64,000 bases of DNA from Cyanobacteria bacterium UBA6446 (GCA_002438405.1 DJOE01000019.1:5144-69143); one strand, 5' to 3'. Counted from the stretch's first letter, positions 53,495 to 63,121 are shown. Notes: generated by a model from the sequence alone, not told the origin. Translations and numbers: made by a program.

Positions 53495-54379
53495 CTATAA
53501 ATTTGGAATCTCTGGTCCTTTAAAATATTTATACAATTTTAAAACATCATCAGGCAATTTATTTCCTGCACACATATAGCTAAAGCATTCTGCGACAAAT
53601 TCTCTTGGGTTTGTTTTAGCATAATTTGAAATTTTTGAGGCAACGTCTTGTTGTTCTTTATTATTTTTAAACAACTTTGTTTTCCTACTAGATAAACGCC
53701 CTAAAAGATTATCAAATTCCGAAATATTCATTGAATGTAAATAATGCCCCAGTTCATGGTTTAAGATATCATGAGTACTTTTTCCGGCACCTTTTATAAA
53801 TCCAATTTTGGAACCGATATTATTTGGGTTAAAGATTATTGAGTTAACGGCTTTAGTAAAAGAATCAGTCCAAGCAATTACTCCTTTACCCCAATTTTTT
53901 GTTTTCTTTTCTATTTCAGCACTTGTAGCCCAACGGAAAATGGAAGGGATTTGTGCTTTCCCTTTAAATAAATTATTTAAATTGGTTAATGCCTCATTTA
54001 CCCAATTTGCCATTCCTAAGTCATCTTTAAAATCAAATATCTTAATTCCGAAATTTTTCTTTGCAAATTCTACCGCTTCTTCCATTGATTTCGCAGGAGT
54101 AAAGTCGATATGTTCAGCAAATTTAGCAGGGAAAAATAATTTACGCTTCAAAAATAATGGAGTGGATAAAAGGGCTAATCCACTGGCGCAAGCAAGTCCT
54201 GTGAATAATTTTCTTTTGATTGCATTATTATTTGTTGATTGTTTTGGTTCTTGTGTAACAAAGATATCTTTATTATCAGTATTTACTTTGTTAAGCGCAA
54301 AAGTAGTGTTAGAATTTTGATTAACAAATTCACTCATCTTTGGTCTAAATGGAATTGATGATATTGTACTATTATTCAC
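53495..54379 (-). CDS. Zincin-like putative metalloprotease, possibly exported
   Basis: A 294-residue protein with HELGHYLHSMN (HExxH zinc motif, about 205) and, 55-65 residues later, NPREFVAECFSYM, where a Glu could be the third ligand; this arrangement fits gluzincin or ATLF-type folds. The N-terminal 55 residues are Asn/Ser-rich and disordered, a short hydrophobic stretch at about 56-73 (LFTGLACASGLALLSTPLFL) could be a membrane anchor, and helical segments follow. It starts at GTG 54379 (AGG about 12 bases upstream), but ATG 54337 is an alternative. The substrate is unknown; an effector-like role is a guess. Confidence 0.65.
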   Translation of the reverse strand: MNNSTISSIPFRPKMSEFVNQNSNTTFALNKVNTDNKDIFVTQEPKQSTNNNAIKRKLFTGLACASGLALLSTPLFLKRKLFFPAKFAEHIDFTPAKSMEEAVEFAKKNFGIKIFDFKDDLGMANWVNEALTNLNNLFKGKAQIPSIFRWATSAEIEKKTKNWGKGVIAWTDSFTKAVNSIIFNPNNIGSKIGFIKGAGKSTHDILNHELGHYLHSMNISEFDNLLGRLSSRKTKLFKNNKEQQDVASKISNYAKTNPREFVAECFSYMCAGNKLPDDVLKLYKYFKGPEIPNL

Positions 54380-54521
54380 TACAAAAATTACCTAATACTT
54401 ACACATATATAATAAACAATTTAATATAGAAAAAATTGCGTATTTTAAACAACAAATATTAAATTCTTGCAAAACTTTACTAAATTCTATAATATTAATA
54501 AAAGTTTCTGAATGAGGAGAG

Positions 54522-55856
54522 ATGAAGTATTTAAAGTTATTAGCTATTTTATTTTCAATAGTTGTGCTGTGTTTTACCATACCGACATGGTTAAGTATTG
54601 ATAGCCACATATTTATTAACTTTCCTCTGGTACTAATTATTTTAAGCTTGTCTTATATATTTATTTTTAAACTTCCAGCTATAATAAAGGCTTTTAGAGA
54701 AAAAAACATCTCAGACATTTTTTTTGTAATTATTATTTTTATATCTTTATTTATTCCGCTAAGTAATATGAGTCAAGAATATACCTCGGATTATGAGGAA
54801 AGAGCTCTTGCTAAATTTCCTAAAAAAATCACGTTGAATTTGGGTAAAGATTTAGATAAATGGTTCAATGACAGATTTTTAGGAAGAGATTTGCTGATTA
54901 GATTTCATAACAATTTAGTCGTTCTTCTCTCTGGCGATTTGGTAAAATTTCCAACAGTACATTTTTACAAATCTAATGGGTGGATATTTGGAAACAACAC
55001 ATATAATGGTAAAAAGTATTACACAAAAAATGATTTACAGAATATTTCACAAAATATCAAAAAGTTAAAAGATTTTTGCACTCAGAATAATATTAAACTT
55101 TATGTAATGGTTGTGCCATCAAAGGAAATTATTTACCAAGATACAGACAGAATTAAGAATTTTACTGATTCTCAAAATAAGGTTTTGCCTGCAATAAAAG
55201 AAGTTAAACTTAAAGATAATTTTGATATTCTATATCCACAAAAACAACTTTTACAACTAAAAGAACGAAATAAATATGTATATTTCAAAACAGACACTCA
55301 TCCGACAGATGATACCGCTTATGTTTTGTATAAGTTATTTATAAATAGCGCAAAACAAGATCTGCCGAATTTAAGAATGACAAACTTGACCGAATATAAT
55401 AAATCTAAAGGGAAATTAGTCAGAGCAAGTTTTGAGAGAACAAATTTTGATGAGGGAACATATTATAGATTTATCCACATTGATGATAAAAATATCTTTA
55501 ATACAAAATACACGTATTATGATTATAAAAAGCTAAAAGACATTATTATCAATAATGATGGATTGCATCAAACTCTAACAAATAATAATGGGAAATATAA
55601 ATTATTTATCTTAGGCGACTCTTTTCAAGAAAACCTAACATATTTCTTAATTTCAAGTTTCTATCAAATAGATAAATGGAGAGGAAATCCTGAAGTACTT
55701 GAGCCTAAACGATTGTCAAATCTCGACATGAATGTATTTTCTCTAATTATCAAAAGATTTGAACCCGATGCGATGTTAATTATTTTGCACCAAGACAACA
55801 TGGATTGGTTAATAGATATGTACCCTAAAAATGGAGGACGGAAGAATGCTATTTAG
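54522..55856 (+). CDS. AlgJ/AlgX-like SGNH acetyltransferase
   Basis: A 444-residue membrane-anchored protein, with three N-terminal helices (about 5-25, 30-50 and 65-85). The SGNH-type motifs are KTDTHPTDDTAY (catalytic Asp-His pair) and LGDSFQENL (Ser), with SNGWIFGNNTYNG near 150, as in AlgJ/AlgX. These proteins move acetyl groups onto exported polysaccharides together with the MBOAT protein encoded next (11-base overlap). GAGGAGAG precedes the ATG. The polymer cannot be named from sequence; alginate is unlikely, as no alginate genes are visible. Confidence 0.82.
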   Translation: MKYLKLLAILFSIVVLCFTIPTWLSIDSHIFINFPLVLIILSLSYIFIFKLPAIIKAFREKNISDIFFVIIIFISLFIPLSNMSQEYTSDYEERALAKFPKKITLNLGKDLDKWFNDRFLGRDLLIRFHNNLVVLLSGDLVKFPTVHFYKSNGWIFGNNTYNGKKYYTKNDLQNISQNIKKLKDFCTQNNIKLYVMVVPSKEIIYQDTDRIKNFTDSQNKVLPAIKEVKLKDNFDILYPQKQLLQLKERNKYVYFKTDTHPTDDTAYVLYKLFINSAKQDLPNLRMTNLTEYNKSKGKLVRASFERTNFDEGTYYRFIHIDDKNIFNTKYTYYDYKKLKDIIINNDGLHQTLTNNNGKYKLFILGDSFQENLTYFLISSFYQIDKWRGNPEVLEPKRLSNLDMNVFSLIIKRFEPDAMLIILHQDNMDWLIDMYPKNGGRKNAI

Positions 55857-57252
55857 TTCAATGCCATTTATATTCGTATTTCTTCCAATCCTTTTTGTAC
55901 TGTGTATTTGCACGAAAAAAGAGTACCACAATATTATTCTCTTAATTGCAAGTATAATTTTTTATGCGTGGGGTGAACCAAAGTTCTTGGTTGTAATGCT
56001 AAGCACTATTTTAATTAGCTATTTGGGTGCAATTTTTATTGAAAAATATCCAAAACATAGAAAATTATTCTTAATTATTTCCGTTTGTTTAACATTAGGA
56101 TTTTTAATTTATTTTAAGTACTTGAATTTTATTATTGTAAATATCAACAACATCTTCCATTCTCATTTTGATGCGTTAAATATAATTTTGCCACTTGGAA
56201 TTTCTTTTTATACATTCCAAGCTTTGTCATATATTATTGATGTTTACAAAAAAGAAAGTGCCGCTCAGAAAAACATTTTAAAATTAGCACTGTTTATAAC
56301 ATTTTTTCCACAACTTATTGCCGGTCCTATTTTAAAATATCAAGATATTTATAAACAAATTGATTCTCGAGAAATAACGACAAATAAAATTATTATCGGT
56401 TCAAAACGATTTGTTATTGGATTAGCTAAAAAAATGCTTCTTGCAAACATTTTAGGAGGAGCGGTTGATAAAATATTTATGCAATGCCCGACAGAAATTA
56501 CACCATTTCTTGCATGGTTTGGGGCTTTAGCATTCACTATGCAATTGTATTTCGATTTTGGCGGATATTCTGATATGGCAATTGGTTTAGGACAAATCTT
56601 TGGGTTCAAAATCAAAGAAAACTTCAATTATCCTTGGAGTTCAAGGACTTTTTCAGAAGGGTGGAGAAAGTGGCACATATCGTTGACTACTTGGTTCAAA
56701 AAATACGTTTATTGTAATATTCCGGTTCATGGAAGTCGATACAAAAGCATGCTAAAACTTTTGTTTGTATTTATCTTGACAGGTATTTGGCATGGCGCTG
56801 CGTGGAACTTTATCATTTGGGGATTTTTGAATGGTTTAGTAATTGTTATAGAAAAACTTATTAAATTAAAGAACTTTGAACAATCACACCCTCAATGGTG
56901 GGCTAAAGTTATTTTGCACATATATTTTATTTTTACGTTAGGAATTTGTCTTACGATATTTAGAGCCGAAAATATGAGTTATGCTTGGAAATATATTCAA
57001 AATATGTTAGGAATATTAAAAATTAATTATAATAATTTACCATATACAACAGCTTATTATATTGGCTCAATTGAAGTTATTGCGTTCATTGTTGGTGTAC
57101 TCTGCTGCACTCCGGTATTTAAAAATATGATTTATCTAAAAAATAAATATGCAAAAGTTTGTGTAAATATTTGGTTAATAATTTTATTTATCGTTTCTGT
57201 ATCTGCAATTGCTTCTGGCACTTACAATCCATTTATTTATTTTAGATTTTAA
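55846..57252 (+). CDS. MBOAT-family O-acyltransferase (AlgI-like)
   Basis: A 468-residue membrane enzyme with about eleven helices that brings acetyl groups across the membrane. MBOAT signatures: PLGISFYTFQALSYIIDVY, FFPQLIAGPI, FDFGGYSDMAIGLG, WRKWHISLTTWFKKYVY and the catalytic His in LTGIWHGAAWNFIIWG. The frame is open to 55831 but ATG 55846 has GGAGG upstream and gives the family start MLFSSMPFIFVFLPI. It is a translationally coupled partner of the AlgJ/AlgX-like gene. Confidence 0.92.
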   Translation: MLFSSMPFIFVFLPILFVLCICTKKEYHNIILLIASIIFYAWGEPKFLVVMLSTILISYLGAIFIEKYPKHRKLFLIISVCLTLGFLIYFKYLNFIIVNINNIFHSHFDALNIILPLGISFYTFQALSYIIDVYKKESAAQKNILKLALFITFFPQLIAGPILKYQDIYKQIDSREITTNKIIIGSKRFVIGLAKKMLLANILGGAVDKIFMQCPTEITPFLAWFGALAFTMQLYFDFGGYSDMAIGLGQIFGFKIKENFNYPWSSRTFSEGWRKWHISLTTWFKKYVYCNIPVHGSRYKSMLKLLFVFILTGIWHGAAWNFIIWGFLNGLVIVIEKLIKLKNFEQSHPQWWAKVILHIYFIFTLGICLTIFRAENMSYAWKYIQNMLGILKINYNNLPYTTAYYIGSIEVIAFIVGVLCCTPVFKNMIYLKNKYAKVCVNIWLIILFIVSVSAIASGTYNPFIYFRF

Positions 57253-57291
57253 ATACCTTGCTTAAACGTTTTGCTCATGCTAAGATTTAGT

Positions 57292-57316
57292 AGTCTGAGT
57301 TTTCAGACTTGTTATT
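57292..57316 (+). terminator. Weak terminator after MBOAT gene
   Basis: Perfect 7-bp stem AGTCTGA/TCAGACT with a four-base loop, followed by TTGTTATT. Confidence 0.5.
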
Positions 57317-57339
57317 AAGTTAGATGAGGGATAGAAAAA

Positions 57340-58425
57340 GTGGATTTTATTTCATTGACTATAAAATTTTTGAGCTTATTGGCTCATTTTGTAGGTAACT
57401 ATGGTTTAGCAATTATCTTGCTAACAATTATTGTTAGGGGTGCAATGTGGCATTTGAATGTTCAACAACAACGTTCTATGAAAATGATGCAATCTCTTCA
57501 ACCAAAGATGAAAGCTATTCAAGACAGATACCAAAGCAATCCGCAAATGATGCAACAAAAAATGATGGAATTTTACAAAGAACATAAGTTCAATCCAATG
57601 GGCGGTTGTCTTCCATTGTTAATTCAAATGCCTATTTTCATTTTGTTGTACTCAGCATTAATCAGTCCACAATTTATTCAAGTTGCAGGAGACCAACATT
57701 TCTTATTCATTAAGAGTTTGGCTACAACAATGAGAGCAACTGCCGGAATTTCTAATGATGGAAAGCTTGGAGCAGCTCAAGGAGATAAATTTATTTTAGG
57801 AAATACTGCGACAGTTTATCTTCCGAATAATGAAGTTCTTAAAAACGTAAAAATCACAGATCCGGCTCAAGCTATCGAAATTCAAGGAGATATGGAACCT
57901 GGAAAAGACGTAGATATTGCTGTAAATCTTGACCATATCAAATTGAAATTCAGCCAAATGGATAAAATTGAAAAGGCAGATTTGACCGTTACAAACAGTA
58001 ATATTAGAGAAAATGAAGTTATTACATTCACAAGAGATGGTGAAAATTTAAGAGCCTCAGTTCCGACTGTACCTGTTAATAAAACACTTCACTGGGACGT
58101 AATTGTTTTAATCGTATTGTTTGCTATAACAATGTTTATCTCACAAAAGATTATGATGTCTATGAGTAAAACTGACTCAGCAGACCCAACTCAACAAGCA
58201 TTACAAAAATCAATGGGGACATTTATGCCATTGATGATAATCGCAACTTTTGTGATTATCCCAATCCCTGCAGGTGTATTGTTATACTTAATCACAAGTA
58301 ACATAATTCAAATAGCACAAACAGTTATCATTAATAAACAAATTGATGCGGAACAAGCTAAGAAAAAAGAAGCAGTTAATGATGATGAATTGAAAAATGC
58401 TAAAAAAGTTGATGAAAAGAAATAA
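57340..58425 (+). CDS. yidC: YidC/Oxa1 membrane insertase with large TM2-TM3 insert
   Basis: A 361-residue membrane insertase. The conserved core is present: helix 1 (FVGNYGLAIILLTIIVRGAMW, with the hydrophilic-groove Arg), the cytoplasmic loop (MMQSLQPKMKAIQDRYQ, PMGGCLPLLIQMPIFILLYSAL) and the last helices (WDVIVLIVLFAITMFISQKIM, PAGVLLYLITSNIIQIAQT). About 115 residues (roughly 132-247) with beta-sandwich character lie between core helices 2 and 3; most homologues have a short loop there. The GTG start has GAGGG nine bases upstream. It needs no E. coli-like P1 domain. Confidence 0.88.
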   Translation: MDFISLTIKFLSLLAHFVGNYGLAIILLTIIVRGAMWHLNVQQQRSMKMMQSLQPKMKAIQDRYQSNPQMMQQKMMEFYKEHKFNPMGGCLPLLIQMPIFILLYSALISPQFIQVAGDQHFLFIKSLATTMRATAGISNDGKLGAAQGDKFILGNTATVYLPNNEVLKNVKITDPAQAIEIQGDMEPGKDVDIAVNLDHIKLKFSQMDKIEKADLTVTNSNIRENEVITFTRDGENLRASVPTVPVNKTLHWDVIVLIVLFAITMFISQKIMMSMSKTDSADPTQQALQKSMGTFMPLMIIATFVIIPIPAGVLLYLITSNIIQIAQTVIINKQIDAEQAKKKEAVNDDELKNAKKVDEKK

Positions 58426-58450
58426 TTAAATAAACACGAGAGATATAAAG

Positions 58451-58484
58451 CAACTCCAATTTGAAAGATAATTGGAGTTGTTTT
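58451..58484 (+). terminator. Terminator after yidC
   Basis: Perfect 11-bp stem CAACTCCAATT/AATTGGAGTTG followed by TTTT. Confidence 0.85.
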
Positions 58485-58515
58485 GTGTATAATAAAGGAA
58501 AAAGGATTATTAAAT

Positions 58516-59574
58516 ATGAATATATCAGAATTTGATTACGAATTGCCGGAAGAATTAATTGCTCAAATGCCATCAGATAAAAGAGAAAATGCGAGAATGC
58601 TTGTTCTTGATAGAAAAACTCACACAATTGAAGATAAGCATTTCTTTGATATTATTGATTATATTGATGAAAATTGTGTACTTGTTTTGAATAACACCAA
58701 AGTTTTACCTGCAAGACTTTATGGTTACAAAGATACAGGTGCAAAAATTGAAGTATTTCTACTCAATAAAACTGAAAATCAAAAAGAACAAGGCACATTT
58801 TGGTCTGCTCTAATTAAACCGTCAAAAAGAGTTAAACCTGATACGATAATCAAAATCAGTGATGAATTGAGTGTAAAAGCAATCCATCGACTGGAAGAAG
58901 CAGGAGAATGGCTTGTAGAACTTATTTATGATGGCGATTTGTTCGAAATTTTGCACAGAGTCGGAAATATTCCACTTCCTCCTTATATTGAAAGGAAAAT
59001 GCAATCAGAAGACCTCAAAAAATTTGATATGGATAGATATCAAACAGTTTATGCCAAAGATGAGGGTTCTGTTGCAGCACCGACTGCAGGTTTACATTTC
59101 ACAACTGAAATTTTAAACAAGTTAAAAGCTAAAGGTGTTGAAATCATATATGTAACCTTGAATGTAGGACTAGGTACATTTAGACCGGTAAAATGTGAAA
59201 ATATCCTTGACCACAAGATGCATTCTGAAACTTTTGAAATAACTCAAGAAGCTGCAGATGCAATAAACAAAGCTAAATCACAAGGGAAAAAAATTGTTGC
59301 AGTTGGAACAACAACAGTCAGAACCCTTGAAACAGCTTATCAAAAGTATGGTTGCATAAAAGCATGTCATGACCATTCAGAATTGTTTATTTATCCGCCT
59401 TATGAATTCAAGGTTATTGATGAATTGATTACAAACTTTCACTTACCAAAATCCACATTACTAATGTTAGTTAGCGCTTTAGCAGGTAAAGAATTTATCT
59501 TTGAAGCTTATAAAAAAGCAGTTGAAAAAAAATATCATTTCTTTAGTTATGGCGATTGCATGCTAATAAAATAA
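58516..59574 (+). CDS. queA: S-adenosylmethionine:tRNA ribosyltransferase-isomerase
   Basis: A 352-residue enzyme of queuosine synthesis that attaches the ribosyl unit of SAM to 7-aminomethyl-7-deazaguanine in tRNA. FDYELPEELIAQ, LVLNNTKVLPARLYGYK, VFLLN, NIPLPPYIER, RYQTVYAKDEGSVAAPTAGLHFT and FITNFHLPKSTLLMLVSAL follow the family (the FITNFHLP-type block is ITNFHLP here). Start at ATG 58516 with AAAGGA; an upstream in-frame start at 58483 adds untypical residues. Other queuosine genes are not nearby. Confidence 0.96.
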   Translation: MNISEFDYELPEELIAQMPSDKRENARMLVLDRKTHTIEDKHFFDIIDYIDENCVLVLNNTKVLPARLYGYKDTGAKIEVFLLNKTENQKEQGTFWSALIKPSKRVKPDTIIKISDELSVKAIHRLEEAGEWLVELIYDGDLFEILHRVGNIPLPPYIERKMQSEDLKKFDMDRYQTVYAKDEGSVAAPTAGLHFTTEILNKLKAKGVEIIYVTLNVGLGTFRPVKCENILDHKMHSETFEITQEAADAINKAKSQGKKIVAVGTTTVRTLETAYQKYGCIKACHDHSELFIYPPYEFKVIDELITNFHLPKSTLLMLVSALAGKEFIFEAYKKAVEKKYHFFSYGDCMLIK

Positions 59575-59680
59575 TTTTCAAATATTGACTTTTTTTAATC
59601 CAACCTTAAACCATGTGGAGGATACAATTATTTCTAATCTTGAGTAGAATAATAATGTATATGGGAGGTAGGTTGAGAGC

Positions 59681-60445
59681 ATGTTCTCAGAAATGATACA
59701 AAATTTATTAAATTCAGGCGGAAAAGCTGCAGCAATGCAAAGAACTGCGCAGATTAATAATTACGTAAACAGTGTTAACAGACAACTAAATCCACAAACG
59801 TCAACTCAAGCAAGTTCACTAGATACAATATATCCGCCAAACGGAAATAATAACATTCAATCATTTGAAAAAATTTTATCAGGAGCAACAGAATCAAACT
59901 TTGGTTCTCTACTTCTTAATCCTAAATCTTTAAACGTTAACGGTAGCATTTATGATGATAGCGGAGATATTTCAGCTGATGGGATTACAAGTTCAACCCT
60001 TTTAAATGCAATCAAAGAAGTTAACGACTCCAAAAGAGATTATTCAAACAAAACATCTTTATATAGTGATAAATCACAATTAATCGGAATGATAAATAAA
60101 GTTGCGCAAAAACACGGAGTAGACGAAAAACTTGTTCAAGCCGTAATTAAGCAAGAATCAGGATTTAATCCAAATGCAACATCTAGAACAGGAGCTAAAG
60201 GTTTGATGCAACTTATGCCATCAACGGCTAAAGCTTTAGGGGTTAATGACCCATATAATGCAGCTCAAAATGTTGATGGTGGCGTAAGATATTTAAAATC
60301 AATGTTAAATAAATACCATGGGAATGTAATTTTAGCTCTCGCAGCTTATAATGCAGGACCTGGAGCAGTTGATAAATATTCCGGAGTTCCTCCATATAAA
60401 GAAACTCAAAACTATGTGAAAAATATCTTGGCAAATTATCTCTAA
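59681..60445 (+). CDS. Lytic transglycosylase (SLT domain), no signal peptide
   Basis: A 254-residue peptidoglycan-cleaving protein. The C-terminal 120 residues are a soluble lytic transglycosylase domain: [12 protein letters not shown] (catalytic Glu), [26 protein letters not shown] and [15 protein letters not shown] are classical. The first 130 residues are Ser/Asn/Gln-rich and helical without a Sec signal. Muramidases used by flagellar or type-III systems (FlgJ-like) also lack one, so export by such a system is possible. GGGAGG precedes the ATG. Confidence 0.9.
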   Translation: MFSEMIQNLLNSGGKAAAMQRTAQINNYVNSVNRQLNPQTSTQASSLDTIYPPNGNNNIQSFEKILSGATESNFGSLLLNPKSLNVNGSIYDDSGDISADGITSSTLLNAIKEVNDSKRDYSNKTSLYSDKSQLIGMINKVAQKHGVDEKLVQAVIKQESGFNPNATSRTGAKGLMQLMPSTAKALGVNDPYNAAQNVDGGVRYLKSMLNKYHGNVILALAAYNAGPGAVDKYSGVPPYKETQNYVKNILANYL

Positions 60446-60477
60446 AGAATACGGGGATTGCTAGTTATAATTGAGTC

Positions 60478-61515
60478 TTATAGCTTAGACAATACATGTT
60501 GAAGCCTATCAATTTTACGATTATCAGTACCAATTCCGCATAGCAACATTGTAGATTTTGCGTTTGTCCTTTCATCTTCAACGTCAAAATCTTGGTACAA
60601 CATTTCTGATAATTCATAGCCTGAAATTCCAGGAACTTTAATTAAAATTTTAGTAGGGTCATCACCAAAGAATTGACAACCACGACACTTCAATCTAATT
60701 TTATCAAGTCTTGTAATTAAATTATCAATTTCTTTTCTTCCATCTCGAGAATTCAAATATTCAATATTTTCTTCAATTGATGCTAAAAGTGGATAAGATG
60801 GAGATGTCGTCATAAACATATCAAGCGCAGGTCTTACATCAATTTCACAATTGCAATGAAGTAATGCTGTTGGATTCAATCCCCCCGCAGTTTTATGTAA
60901 TGATTGAACAGTAAAATCTGCAACATTCACAGCTGATAAAGGTAATTTGTCTGAAAATGGATACAATGCACCATGCGCTTCATCAACAATTAAAAATGCA
61001 TTGTGTTTTTCGCAAACTTGTTTAATTTCTTCTATATCTGAAATTATACCCTCATAAGTTGGTGATGTAATAATAACGGTTCGAATATTGTATCTGCTCA
61101 AGAAATAATCAATAACTTCAGGTTTAGTTTCTAAAGGAACGCCCCATTCTTCATCAATATCAAGATCATAAGTCAAAGCTCTTGCACCGGCAAGTCTTAC
61201 TGCATTGAAGTGACATGGGTGCGAATTTGAAGCAATTAAAACCTTATCCCCAACTTGGGTACAAGACAAAACTGCAGCAATAATTCCGCTTGTTGAACCA
61301 TTAGTTAAATACGTTGTAGAATAAGTATGATAAATTGTTCTGGCTCTCAATTGTGCTTGATTTAGAGCTTCTTGCGGATTGAAACATTCAGTTTCAGAAA
61401 TATCTCTTTTATACATTTCCTTTAATGGTTCATAGATAAAAAATCTTTGACCATGAGAAGGAGTTGTATATAATGTTTTATCTGCTTTTTCTTCAAGTAA
61501 TCTAACTAAACTCAT
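60478..61515 (-). CDS. Orn/Lys/Arg decarboxylase-type PLP enzyme, short form
   Basis: A 345-residue fold-type I PLP enzyme. TTYLTNGSTSGIIAAVLSC (cofactor-binding region), SHPCHFNAVRLAGA, TSPTYEGIISDIEEI, the Asp/Ala/His of IVDEAHGALYPFS, and the Schiff-base Lys of VQSLHKTAGGLN are as in the large PLP domain of ornithine/lysine/arginine decarboxylases. The usual C-terminal domain is truncated, as in short cyanobacterial relatives. The amine product, and so any polyamine role, is unknown. It follows the PilZ gene by ten bases and is probably co-transcribed with it. Confidence 0.82.
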   Translation of the reverse strand: MSLVRLLEEKADKTLYTTPSHGQRFFIYEPLKEMYKRDISETECFNPQEALNQAQLRARTIYHTYSTTYLTNGSTSGIIAAVLSCTQVGDKVLIASNSHPCHFNAVRLAGARALTYDLDIDEEWGVPLETKPEVIDYFLSRYNIRTVIITSPTYEGIISDIEEIKQVCEKHNAFLIVDEAHGALYPFSDKLPLSAVNVADFTVQSLHKTAGGLNPTALLHCNCEIDVRPALDMFMTTSPSYPLLASIEENIEYLNSRDGRKEIDNLITRLDKIRLKCRGCQFFGDDPTKILIKVPGISGYELSEMLYQDFDVEDERTNAKSTMLLCGIGTDNRKIDRLQHVLSKL

Positions 61516-61525
61516 TATTCAAAAC

Positions 61526-62116
61526 CTATTTATTCTTAATTTCTACACTTCGTTTCGCACAGAATTGAGTTAACATCATCTTGTCATGACCGGAGTTATA
61601 AACAAATTGACCTGAAACAGTGTAACCACCCTCAGATCTTTTCTCAATTCTAATCGGTTGGAATTTACAAGAAACAGACTTTTCTCCAGCTAAAGGAATA
61701 GAAATATCAAAAGAACCATCAATATCAATTTTTGAATTCGTTTTGAATTTCATACCACCTGCAGAGATATCAAGAGTTGAGATTTGGTAAGTATTGTTGC
61801 CTAAAGACATATCAAGTTCATTAATAAATTTGATACGAGTATATTGACGTCTTTGCAAAAACTTATGCTTTGCAGGACTTGCGATAATCAATGTTTTTCC
61901 GTTAATTTCTTTTGCATAAGAATCAAAATAAAGTTTTCCATGTGGAGTTTGAGTATAAAATTCACAATAAGTATTTTTTAAAATATTTTCCGGTTCAAAA
62001 TCTAATTCCAAAGTAAAATCTCCGGCTCTAACAGCTGTAACCTTTCCTCTGTTTGCGAATTTAAAATTTTGTGGAATAACTAATATCTCTTGATTTTCTA
62101 CAACTAATTCTCTCAT
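61526..62116 (-). CDS. PilZ-domain protein (probable c-di-GMP receptor)
   Basis: A 196-residue protein. The PilZ c-di-GMP-binding residues are present: RRQYTRIKF (RxxxR) and DISAGGMKF ([DN]xSxxG), about 30 residues apart. The N-terminal 100 residues are beta-rich and similar to a YcgR-N-like domain. Start: ATG 62116 with AAGGG six bases upstream; the frame is open to 62203. It is the first gene of an operon with the decarboxylase. No guanylate cyclase is in the window, so the signal source is elsewhere. Confidence 0.85.
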   Translation of the reverse strand: MRELVVENQEILVIPQNFKFANRGKVTAVRAGDFTLELDFEPENILKNTYCEFYTQTPHGKLYFDSYAKEINGKTLIIASPAKHKFLQRRQYTRIKFINELDMSLGNNTYQISTLDISAGGMKFKTNSKIDIDGSFDISIPLAGEKSVSCKFQPIRIEKRSEGGYTVSGQFVYNSGHDKMMLTQFCAKRSVEIKNK

Positions 62117-62404
62117 CTTTACCCTTTCTAAAGTATGTTTCAGTATATTTGAAATTATACAACAACAAGAAAAATAATGCATAATGTTAAGAAGAAAAAA
62201 CAAATAAGAAAAGCCCCCAATTTAAATAAAAAGAGGGCAGCTGAGCAATCAGAAGAGTTGAGGATTTACAATCTTATGATAAAATTTCAAACACGTATTT
62301 TCATTAGGCTAAATATCTATTTATAAGAGAAAAAATTGTCTTAAAGGATAAGCCTTTTTAGTTTTTTGTGCTAGAATATTTTTGTCTAAGAGAAGGAGTT
62401 GTGT

Positions 62405-62767
62405 ATGAAAAAGTATTTATTAAGTATCGCAATTTTGAGTTTACTTACACCCAATGGAGTATTTGCAAATTATATATATCAAACACCGACCGCAGGAACA
62501 ATGAATTTTTATCCAATGATGCAACATCAAATGGAAAAAGAAGAAACCTTAGATTTTGTTAATCACCCAGAAGAATATAAACAAAAACGAGAAGCCAAAG
62601 ATGCTCAACTTGATTATGAACAAGGGAAAGTTCAAAGCCCTTATTTTAAACCAACAAGAATGAATATCAATGCAAATCACTTAAAATCTTCTCCCGTTGT
62701 TCAAGATACTAACATGGAATTCACCAAGGACGAGAATGGACAAATAAGAATTCAAGGGATTAAATAA
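62405..62767 (+). CDS. Small exported protein of unknown function
   Basis: A 120-residue protein with a signal peptide (KKYLLSIAILSLLTPNGVFA, cut near residue 21). The mature part begins YIYQTPTAGTMNFYP and is polar, with a charged helical stretch (HPEEYKQKREAKDAQLDYEQGK, in pieces). ATG 62405 has AAGGAG eight bases upstream; a TTG at 62399 is in frame but less likely. A small membrane protein follows after 24 bases. Not recognised. Confidence 0.7.
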   Translation: MKKYLLSIAILSLLTPNGVFANYIYQTPTAGTMNFYPMMQHQMEKEETLDFVNHPEEYKQKREAKDAQLDYEQGKVQSPYFKPTRMNINANHLKSSPVVQDTNMEFTKDENGQIRIQGIK

Positions 62768-62791
62768 ATAGTAAAAGAGGACTTTAAACAA

Positions 62792-63121
62792 ATGAAAAAA
62801 CTTATCATAAAATGGATATTATTTGCGTTAATAATTATGGGGATATGCTATCTTCCAGGGATTAAAGTCGAAAGTTTTTGGTTTGCAATGCTTGTTGCTG
62901 CAGCATTGACAATTGTTAATATTTTTATAAAACCGATTATCAAATTATTGGCATTCCCAATTAATCTGTTTACGTTTGGTTTATTTAACTTGATTATAAA
63001 CTTTGGTATTCTTTATGGAACAGCTTATTTTATTCCGCAATTCCAACTAACGAATATGCTAAGTACTTTTATTGCATCAATAATAATCGCAATCTCATAT
63101 TGTGTATTGAAAAAGATATAA
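62792..63121 (+). CDS. Small membrane protein, phage-holin-4-2 / YvlD-like
   Basis: A 109-residue protein of four helices. AALTIVNIFIKPIIKLLAFPINLFTFGLFNLIINFGILY is the pattern of the PF04020-type (phage holin 4 superfamily/YvlD) family; the Pro and Asn-x-hydrophobic spacing is typical. These proteins are found in many bacteria with no proven holin activity. AAGAGG precedes the ATG. It is probably co-transcribed with the gene upstream. Confidence 0.8.
   Translation: MKKLIIKWILFALIIMGICYLPGIKVESFWFAMLVAAALTIVNIFIKPIIKLLAFPINLFTFGLFNLIINFGILYGTAYFIPQFQLTNMLSTFIASIIIAISYCVLKKI

Noticed and set aside
62219..62240. Hairpin GCCCCC...GAGGGC upstream of the PilZ gene
   Set aside because: The stem is only six base pairs with a long loop, and no gene ends there on the minus strand.
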